Position numbers and translations under genes: made by a program. Shown one piece after another: positions 59,189 through 64,000 of a stretch of DNA of 64,000 nucleotides. Origin of the DNA: an uncultured Lachnospiraceae bacterium (GTDB taxonomy: Bacteria > Bacillota > Clostridia > Lachnospirales > Lachnospiraceae); contig CATKXY010000001.1 in assembly GCA_949840915.1 (NCBI GenBank), positions 248,001 to 312,000 on the forward strand. The letters run 5' to 3'. How positions within the stretch are numbered: the stretch's first letter is position 1; each line of letters starts with the position of its first letter. The notes beneath the pieces were generated by a model. That model was not told where the DNA came from. It saw nothing but the letters and a program-made list of their open reading frames with translations, and made no database searches.

Positions 59189-59854
59189 ATGCAAGCGATT
59201 GTAGAAACCCTGTTTGATGCTGTCTATCTGCTCTCTGTCATTACCATCGGAATCTTCATGATCCGGGGCAGCAAAGGAGAGCGTCAATTTCGTCTGTTCG
59301 GATGGATGGCTGTCGTGTTGGGAGCGGGAGATTCGTTCCATCTGATTCCCCGCGCTCTTGCGCTGTGTACCACTGGTCTGGAGAACTATATAGTTCCTCT
59401 GGGCCTTGGCAAGTGGATTACCTCAGTCACAATGACTGTATTCTATGTGTTGCTCTACTATGTCTGGCGACAGAGGTATAAGATCAACGGTCGGGGCAGC
59501 CTTACCGCCGCCGTGTATGGTCTGGCCGGTGTGCGAATAATGCTGTGTATGATGCCGCAGAACCGGTGGCTCAGTGCTGAATCGCCCCTGTCCTGGGGGA
59601 TATACCGCAATATTCCCTTTGCCCTGCTGGGCCTTTTGGTGATCGTTCTGTTCTATCGGAGCGCCAGGGATCATGAAGATAAGGCATTCCGTTGGATGTG
59701 GTTGACCATTGTGCTTAGCTTTGGTTTCTACATTCCGGTGGTGTTGTGGGCTGATATCGTTCCGATGATCGGGATGCTGATGATCCCGAAGACCTGTGCC
59801 TATGTGTGGACGGTACTTATCGGATATTTCGCTATGAAACAGGAATGCAAGTGA
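59189..59854 (+). CDS. Seven-helix membrane protein of unknown function
   Basis: A 221-residue protein that is almost wholly membrane-embedded, with about seven hydrophobic segments (VYLLSVITIGIFMI, AVVLGAGDSFHLIPRAL, WITSVTMTVFYVLLYYVW, and others). Short loops carry Arg and Lys, and no periplasmic domain is seen. Charged or polar residues inside the helices (GAGDSFH, RWMW) could line a pocket or channel. I do not recognise the family. It is preceded by the TetR operator and is the probable target of that repressor. AAAGGAG lies eight bases before the ATG. Confidence 0.7.
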   Translation: MQAIVETLFDAVYLLSVITIGIFMIRGSKGERQFRLFGWMAVVLGAGDSFHLIPRALALCTTGLENYIVPLGLGKWITSVTMTVFYVLLYYVWRQRYKINGRGSLTAAVYGLAGVRIMLCMMPQNRWLSAESPLSWGIYRNIPFALLGLLVIVLFYRSARDHEDKAFRWMWLTIVLSFGFYIPVVLWADIVPMIGMLMIPKTCAYVWTVLIGYFAMKQECK

Positions 59855-59944
59855 GGGAGGAACAGCAGGTTCAACGGTTTTACCGCAAAACGGCTCTCTT
59901 CTTTTCGATCCGCTGTGCCTTTCTGTTGGTCATTTTTTAAGAGG

Positions 59945-59986
59945 TTGACTATATCGGCAAGAGCTGATACAATGTATATATACATT
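59945..59986 (+). promoter_or_regulatory. Promoter and operator of the GntR-ABC cassette
   Basis: TTGACT (59945-59950) and TACAAT (59968-59973) are 17 bases apart. The perfect 16-base palindrome AATGTATATATACATT (59971-59986) overlaps the -10 box. GntR proteins of the YtrA type bind such sites and repress their own operons. Confidence 0.8.
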
Positions 59987-60017
59987 AAGTACAATTAGAG
60001 AACAAAGGCGGTGAGTT

Positions 60018-60395
60018 ATGGAAATCATTATCAGCAATAACGCGAACAAGCCGATATATGAGCAAATCACATCGCAGATAAAAGCAATGATAATGAGTGG
60101 AGAATTACAAGCCGGAGAAGCGATTCCCTCAATGCGCGCTTTGGCAAAATCTATTCATGTTAGTGTGATTACCGTCCAAAAAGCATATGAAGATTTGCAG
60201 AGAGACGGTTTTATTGAAACGACTGTCGGAAGAGGAAGCTTTGTATCGGCACAAAACAAAGAATTTTATCAAGAAGAACAACAGCGCATTGCAGAGGAAC
60301 ATTTACAAGCTGCCGCAGAGATTGGGCGGACAAGTAATATCTCTCTTGAAAAATTGACTGAGTTGTTGGCTTTATTCTATCAGGAGGACGAGTAG
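60018..60395 (+). CDS. GntR family regulator, YtrA subfamily
   Basis: A 125-residue regulator. The N-terminal winged helix spans about residues 8-78 (KPIYEQITSQIKAMIMSGELQAGEAIPSMRALA, then VSVITVQKAYEDL and ETTVGRGSFV). It lacks a large effector domain and has only a short C-terminal dimer helix, as in YtrA-type GntR proteins that sit upstream of ABC transporters. The ABC ATPase gene starts one base after its stop codon. The cassette is visibly A+T-richer than the housekeeping genes around it. Confidence 0.92.
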   Translation: MEIIISNNANKPIYEQITSQIKAMIMSGELQAGEAIPSMRALAKSIHVSVITVQKAYEDLQRDGFIETTVGRGSFVSAQNKEFYQEEQQRIAEEHLQAAAEIGRTSNISLEKLTELLALFYQEDE

Positions 60396-60396
60396 C

Positions 60397-61263
60397 ATGG
60401 AAAATATTTTAGAATTGCAACAGGTTTGCAAGACATTTCCCAAGTCAAATTTCGCGTTAGAGGATGTGTCGTTTTCCCTGCCATACGGAGCGATTCTGGG
60501 GGTTGTCGGAGAAAACGGAGCCGGAAAAACGACAACGATTGGCTGTATTCTGAATACAATTGCGAAAGACAGAGGAACGGTAAAGCTGTTTGGAAAAGAA
60601 ATGTCAGACGCGGATACGGGTATGCGGGAAAAAATAGGTGTTGTCTATGACGGCGACAATTTTCCCGCCTATTGGAATGCAAAACAATTATGCGAAATTA
60701 TGGAGGGGCTTTATTCACAGTGGGATCACTCACTGTTTTGGAAGTATGTAGAGAAGTTTCAACTGCCTGTAAAGCAAAATATCAAACATTATTCCAGAGG
60801 AATGACGATGAAACTGGCGATTGCCGCTGCGCTTTCGCACCACCCGCAATTATTGATTCTGGACGAAGCTACCAGCGGTTTGGATCCTGTTATGCGGGAT
60901 GAAATGCTGGACGTTTTTCTGGAATTTGTGCAGGAAGAAAATCATTCAATTTTGTTATCCTCCCATATTACGAGTGATTTAGAAAAAGTAGCGGATTACA
61001 TTACTTTTATCCATAACGGCAGGCTTATTATGACTGTATCAAAAAATGATTTGGTATATAACTATGCTGTTATGCGCTGCAAGGAGAGCCAGTTTCTTGC
61101 ATTAGACCCCAAGGATATTATCGCTTACCGAAAGAGGGATTTTCAGATTGATGTATTAGTGTCGAATGGAAAAGAAGCGCAGAAAAAATACAACGGCGTT
61201 GTGATAGACCATGTTTGTATTGATGAAATTATGTTGCTTTTAGTAAAGGGGGAACGAGTATGA
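60397..61263 (+). CDS. ABC transporter ATP-binding protein
   Basis: A 288-residue ATPase. Walker A GENGAGKTTTIG is at about 39-50. The signature appears as HYSRGMTMKLAIAAAL rather than LSGGQ, a form common in bacitracin- and YtrB-like exporters. Walker B is LLILDEATSGLDP, and the H-loop is LLSSHITSDLEKV. The C-terminal 70 residues form an accessory domain. It overlaps the permease gene by four bases. With the permease and the GntR regulator it forms an export cassette typical of antibiotic or cell-envelope stress response; the substrate is unknown. Confidence 0.93.
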   Translation: MENILELQQVCKTFPKSNFALEDVSFSLPYGAILGVVGENGAGKTTTIGCILNTIAKDRGTVKLFGKEMSDADTGMREKIGVVYDGDNFPAYWNAKQLCEIMEGLYSQWDHSLFWKYVEKFQLPVKQNIKHYSRGMTMKLAIAAALSHHPQLLILDEATSGLDPVMRDEMLDVFLEFVQEENHSILLSSHITSDLEKVADYITFIHNGRLIMTVSKNDLVYNYAVMRCKESQFLALDPKDIIAYRKRDFQIDVLVSNGKEAQKKYNGVVIDHVCIDEIMLLLVKGERV

Positions 61264-61904
61264 AAGGACTTTTAAGAAATAATTTATATGCGACTCTCTC
61301 AAATGCAAAAATCTTTTCGGCCTTTATGATTTTATTTGGAATTTTTGCTGTAGCCGTTATCAGCCAGTCCCTGCAAATAGGTTATGTGATGATAGGTTTT
61401 ATCGGATTTTCCGTAGCTGCGATTACCGTCGCCAAAAACGAATTTACCTCAAAATGGGGAAAATATAAATTGTCATTGCCGGTAAAACGGGCAGAAATCG
61501 TAAAGAGTTTGTTCTTGAACCAGATTATTTGGCTTCTTGTCGGAACAATTATTGTAGGCGCCGAAATGTGTTTATCGTGGCTTTTTCACGGATGCCCTTT
61601 TGATCAACCGATTGATATTCTTACAATGTTTGCTCTGGGAGTTAGCATGAACCTTTTTATGGGGGCGATATTCTTTCCGATGTTTTATATAGGCGGAGAA
61701 GAAAAAAGTGAAGTATTGATAGTGATTTCTTTGCTTTGTGCGTTCGGTATTGATTTTGCTATCGTCAGTGCAGTCAATGATCTATTGGAGCCGGGAACCG
61801 TTTGCATTGTGTCCGGCGCCATTATTTTGATGATAGGTTCCGCATTGGCTTTTGCATTATCTTATCCGTTAACTGTCAAAATTTTTAAGAGAAGGGAATG
61901 GTAA
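61260..61904 (+). CDS. ABC-2 type permease
   Basis: A 214-residue membrane protein with six predicted helices (SAFMILFGIFAVAVISQSL, GYVMIGFIGFSVAAITVA, LNQIIWLLVGTIIVGAEM, and others) and a short cytoplasmic N-terminus. It matches the small ABC-2 permeases paired with YtrB-type ATPases. The ATG overlaps the ATPase stop codon in the ATGA arrangement, implying coupled translation. It ends the cassette; a hairpin follows 33 bases later. Confidence 0.9.
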   Translation: MKGLLRNNLYATLSNAKIFSAFMILFGIFAVAVISQSLQIGYVMIGFIGFSVAAITVAKNEFTSKWGKYKLSLPVKRAEIVKSLFLNQIIWLLVGTIIVGAEMCLSWLFHGCPFDQPIDILTMFALGVSMNLFMGAIFFPMFYIGGEEKSEVLIVISLLCAFGIDFAIVSAVNDLLEPGTVCIVSGAIILMIGSALAFALSYPLTVKIFKRREW

Positions 61905-61937
61905 GATCGCACGGAACAAAAAACCAGAAATGAGTAA

Positions 61938-61969
61938 AAGCCAATATGCTAATCATAGCATACCGGCTC
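61938..61969. terminator. Hairpin between the ABC permease gene and the convergent RNHCP gene
   Basis: TATGCTA-ATCA-TAGCATA forms a perfect inner stem, extended through a small internal loop by AGCC and GGCT. No long T-run follows on either strand, so its terminator role is tentative. Confidence 0.5.
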
Positions 61970-61986
61970 TCACTATTATCTCAAAA

Positions 61987-62415
61987 TTACCATTTTAATT
62001 CTCCATCGCCGCCCATCAATCTAGTCATCTCCTCAATTTTCTCCAATGGAAACGGAGGTGATGAAATAGGCTTCATAGCAAACGACATCAGCTTCATGGG
62101 ATTATCGTCTGCTGCGACACGGTTAGAGCTTAACGCTCCGCATAACCTACACCGATGGATGAGTGCCCATTCACCGTTTTTTCTTACCCATACGGCAATC
62201 GGTTCCATTATACTGCCGCAATCTGCCGCCCTGTCGCCTGGCTCGTTATCCAGATGTTGACTGGAAAGACAATACGGGCAATGGTTGCGATGTTCGCTTC
62301 CGGCGCCTGTGGGCACAACAGATTTTCCACAGACTTTACAAATAAAGATGTCGTTACATGGATGTGTTTTATAGTAACCTTTTTTAAATGATTTTTTCTT
62401 GTTTTCCCGATTCAT
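61987..62415 (-). CDS. RNHCP domain zinc-binding protein
   Basis: A 142-residue protein. After a Lys-rich start it shows FICKVCGKSVVPTGAGSEHRNHCPYCL with the diagnostic RNHCP sequence, and a second zinc pair in HRCRLCGALSSNRVAADDNP. Together the CxxC, HxC and CxxC sites would hold zinc. The role of this family is unknown. AGGAGG (62430-62425 on the minus strand) is nine bases before ATG 62415. Upstream on the same transcript are a 12-residue leader peptide and a hairpin whose right arm can also pair with this ribosome site. It is convergent with the ABC cassette. Confidence 0.85.
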   Translation of the reverse strand: MNRENKKKSFKKGYYKTHPCNDIFICKVCGKSVVPTGAGSEHRNHCPYCLSSQHLDNEPGDRAADCGSIMEPIAVWVRKNGEWALIHRCRLCGALSSNRVAADDNPMKLMSFAMKPISSPPFPLEKIEEMTRLMGGDGELKW

Positions 62416-62453
62416 GGGGAGTATCCTCCTAAAAGTAAAATCATAAACCATTT

Positions 62454-62485
62454 GGGAGGCTTGCGAGATTGTAGGCAAACCTCCC
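62454..62485 (-). promoter_or_regulatory. Leader hairpin with possible control of the RNHCP ribosome site
   Basis: On the minus strand GGGAGGTTTGC (62485-62475) pairs with GCAAGCCTCCC (62464-62454), 11 bases with one wobble. The left arm begins two bases after the leader peptide stop codon. The CCTCC of the right arm could instead pair with the AGGAGG ribosome site at 62430-62425. There is no T-run, so it is not a simple terminator. The mutually exclusive pairings suggest translational attenuation. Confidence 0.55.
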
Positions 62486-62487
62486 GG

Positions 62488-62526
62488 TTATTCTACGCTC
62501 TCCGATGTTTTACTAATTTTCTTCAT
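62488..62526 (-). CDS. Twelve-residue leader peptide upstream of the RNHCP gene
   Basis: On the minus strand AAGGAG (62541-62536) lies nine bases before an ATG that opens a 12-codon frame, MKKISKTSESVE, closed by TAA. It lies 47 bases downstream of a strong promoter. The near-ideal ribosome site on so short a frame, and its position against a hairpin, are the marks of a regulatory leader peptide. There is no run of a single amino acid, so it is not a classic amino-acid attenuator. Confidence 0.5.
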   Translation of the reverse strand: MKKISKTSESVE

Positions 62527-62579
62527 ACAGAACTTCTCCTTAATTGATTATTTATAATTAAGCCATCAAGCTTAATGTT

Positions 62580-62608
62580 ATTATAGCACCTCTCCCTGCC
62601 GGAGACAA
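62580..62608 (-). promoter_or_regulatory. Promoter of the leader peptide-RNHCP transcript
   Basis: On the minus strand TTGTCT (62608-62603) and TATAAT (62585-62580) are 17 bases apart, with TGC giving an extended -10. A run of eight C on the plus strand (62610-62617) lies just upstream of the -35 box. Between the start site and the leader are the inverted repeats ATTAAG/CTTAAT and CTTAATT/AATTAAG. Confidence 0.75.
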
Positions 62609-62646
62609 TCCCCCCCCTTTTCTATGTCCATTCCGACTATCCGGAC

Positions 62647-62703
62647 GGTCAAGAGACGAGTAGTATTTTTCGCAAAGGACGCGAAAAATCTCCACTCTTG
62701 TCC
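62647..62703. repeat. Large two-part stem-loop in the intergenic region
   Basis: An outer stem GGTCAAGAG with CTCTTGTCC (one mismatch) encloses an inner perfect 9-bp stem, ATTTTTCGC with GCGAAAAAT, around a seven-base loop. No T-run follows. It could be a small structured RNA, a decayed repeat element or a protein-binding site. Confidence 0.5.
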
Positions 62704-62794
62704 AAATTGTGATTCTCAGTTGAAGGGTTTGACAAACCTACAGAATATAAGGTAAAAATCCCATTTAATTATTCCCAAATGATGAATGATATGA

Positions 62795-62950
62795 TATAAT
62801 TCTACTTTGTATCAAACTCTTTTTGTAAGAATACGGCAGAAAGAAGTTGATTTTAATCGTAAGCGGTATGCGGATGCAAGGTTTGAGGATGAGCATGGTG
62901 TGATGCGCCCTAAGACTTTACAGGTGATTTCAGTACAGCAGATTGTGTAG
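62795..62950 (+). pseudogene. C-terminal remnant of an unidentified gene
   Basis: A frame is open for 51 codons to TAG 62948-62950, and its second half reads like a real protein end: VDFNRKRYADARFEDEHG, then MRPKTLQVISVQQIV. No start with a ribosome site exists, and the frame is closed just upstream by TGA. An extended -10 box, TGATATAAT (62792-62800), coincides with its beginning. I read it as the stranded 3' end of a deleted or inserted gene. The family was not recognised. Confidence 0.45.
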
Positions 62951-62968
62951 TAAAAATATAGAGAAAGG

Positions 62969-62997
62969 CAGAAACCCTTGTAAATAAAGGATTTCTG
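62969..62997. repeat. Palindrome just upstream of ychF
   Basis: CAGAAA and TTTCTG enclose CCTT and AAGG around a short A+T-rich centre, forming an imperfect hairpin of about ten pairs, 17 bases before the ychF start codon. It directly follows the gene remnant and may mark the end of an inserted element, or may be a leader hairpin of ychF. Confidence 0.45.
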
Positions 62998-63014
62998 ATT
63001 AGGTATAACAAGAC

Positions 63015-64000
63015 ATGAAACTAGGAATCGTAGGACTGCCCAATGTAGGAAAAAGTACGTTGTTTAATTCATTGACCAAGGCAGGAGCGGAATCCGCCAA
63101 TTATCCCTTCTGTACCATTGATCCCAATGTAGGCGTGGTGGCGGTGCCTGATGAGCGTTTAAAGCTTTTGGGGGATATGTATCACTCCAAAAAGGTGACC
63201 CCTGCGGTGATCGAGTTTGTGGATATCGCGGGTCTTGTGAAGGGAGCTTCCAAGGGTGAGGGTCTGGGCAATCAGTTTCTGAGCAATATACGCGAGGTGG
63301 ATGCAATTGTACATGTGGTGCGTTGTTTTGAGGACACCAATGTGGTGCATGTGGACGGCAGTGTGAATCCTCTGCGTGATATAGAGACCATTAATCTGGA
63401 ATTGATCTTTTCCGATCTGGAGATTTTGGAGAGAAGAATCTCCAAGGTGGCCAAGGCTGTCCGCATGGATAAGACGCTGGCCAGGGAGGAAGCTCTGCTC
63501 TCCCGTATCAAGGAGCATCTCGAGAGCGGTAAGATGGCAAAGAGTATGGAGACGCAGGAGGAAGAGGACGCGGAGCTTCTGCGCTCCTATAATCTTTTGA
63601 CTTATAAGCCGGTGATCTATGCTGCAAATGTGGCGGAGGAGGATCTTGCGGACGACGGAGCGGGCAATGAGATGGTGTCTGCTGTGCGCGGATTTGCTGC
63701 GGGAGAGCAGAGCGAAGTCTTTGTCATCTGTGCACAGATCGAGCAGGAGATTGCAGAACTCGAAGAGGAAGAAAAGGCCATGTTTCTGGAGGATCTGGGC
63801 ATTGAGAAATCCGGCCTGGACAAGCTGGTCGCGGCCAGCTATCAATTGCTGGGACTCATGAGCTTCCTGACTGCAGGAGAGGATGAGACCCGGGCCTGGA
63901 CGATTAGGATCGGCACGAAAGCGCCCCAGGCAGCAGGTAAGATCCATTCTGATTTTGAACGGGGGTTCATCAAGGCAGAGGTGGTCAACTATAAGGATTT
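63015..64000 (+). CDS. ychF: Redox-regulated ATPase YchF (partial, runs off the window)
   Basis: An Obg-family P-loop protein that binds ATP in preference to GTP. The first 328 residues are present of about 365. G1 is [12 protein letters not shown] (about 7-18), G3 is [21 protein letters not shown] (about 69-89). An inserted coiled coil lies at about 130-180, and the TGS-type C-terminal domain begins at about 280 ([26 protein letters not shown]). The G4 position reads YAANV instead of NKxD, as in YchF proteins. The ribosome site is weak and a palindrome lies just upstream. Confidence 0.95.
   Translation, partial: MKLGIVGLPNVGKSTLFNSLTKAGAESANYPFCTIDPNVGVVAVPDERLKLLGDMYHSKKVTPAVIEFVDIAGLVKGASKGEGLGNQFLSNIREVDAIVHVVRCFEDTNVVHVDGSVNPLRDIETINLELIFSDLEILERRISKVAKAVRMDKTLAREEALLSRIKEHLESGKMAKSMETQEEEDAELLRSYNLLTYKPVIYAANVAEEDLADDGAGNEMVSAVRGFAAGEQSEVFVICAQIEQEIAELEEEEKAMFLEDLGIEKSGLDKLVAASYQLLGLMSFLTAGEDETRAWTIRIGTKAPQAAGKIHSDFERGFIKAEVVNYKD

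Noticed and set aside
60426-60902. Additional frames inside the ABC ATPase gene
   Set aside because: Alternate-frame shadows of a gene with all ABC motifs in order.
62155-62391. Plus-strand small frames opposite the RNHCP gene
   Set aside because: They are antisense to conserved zinc motifs and lack ribosome sites.

Overview
The window reads as chromosomal DNA of a Gram-positive, anaerobic member of the Clostridia, most probably Lachnospiraceae (Clostridium cluster XIVa). The reasons are a complete rnfCDGEAB operon, the SCIFF peptide with its radical-SAM maturase beside a fused secDF gene, a T-box ahead of pheST, a MurE with the diaminopimelate motif DNPR, a PASTA-kinase/phosphatase operon, and AGGAGG-type ribosome sites throughout. 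Chemotaxis genes (cheR, one receptor) suggest motility. No rRNA, tRNA, CRISPR array or intact transposase was seen.

Layout. 1-3.1 kb: the end of an unidentified gene, a TetR and an RpiR regulator, and a BaiN/YhiN flavoprotein. 3.1-6.7 kb: cmk, ispH and rpsA overlapping in series, then cheR. 6.7-7.9 kb (minus): an RNase H-like exonuclease. 8.0-13.2 kb: rnfCDGEAB, the ferredoxin:NAD+ ion-pumping complex, with an unusual cysteine-bearing tail on RnfE. 13.2-18.4 kb: a GH25 lysozyme-like protein lacking its catalytic Glu, a degenerate HNH/AP2 protein, a SleB-like hydrolase, and a minus-strand pair of chemoreceptor and FMN-binding lipoprotein. 18.5-26.8 kb: SCP2 protein, thrC, deoC, a MORN/zinc-finger lipoprotein, an M24 peptidase and pckA. 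26.8-27.1 kb: a non-coding RNA that fits 6S RNA.

27.1-36.9 kb: a SpoIID-domain protein, YihY, a ComFB protein behind a long inverted repeat, T-box-pheS-pheT, an M18 aminopeptidase and queA. 36.9-42.9 kb: a CBS/CorC membrane protein (minus), a TIGR04086 membrane protein, SCIFF (scfA, 47 aa), its maturase scfB, and secDF. 43.0-57.6 kb: a blaI remnant, recJ, murE, then the genome-maintenance and translation operon priA-def-fmt-yugP-rsmB-rlmN-prpC-pknB-rsgA.

57.7-63.0 kb is an accessory segment: an unknown protein, a TetR regulator with two identical operators flanking it and a seven-helix membrane protein, an A+T-richer GntR-ABC exporter cassette, and a minus-strand RNHCP zinc protein preceded by a 12-codon leader peptide and a hairpin that could control its ribosome site. 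Gene debris and hairpins follow. The window ends inside ychF.

Most of the window is ordinary housekeeping sequence. The best candidates for new biology are the RNHCP leader/attenuator, the RnfE cysteine tail, the nuclease-dead HNH/AP2 protein, the Glu-less GH25 protein, and the MORN plus DnaJ-type zinc-finger lipoprotein. Functions are inferred from reading the translations; no database search was run.
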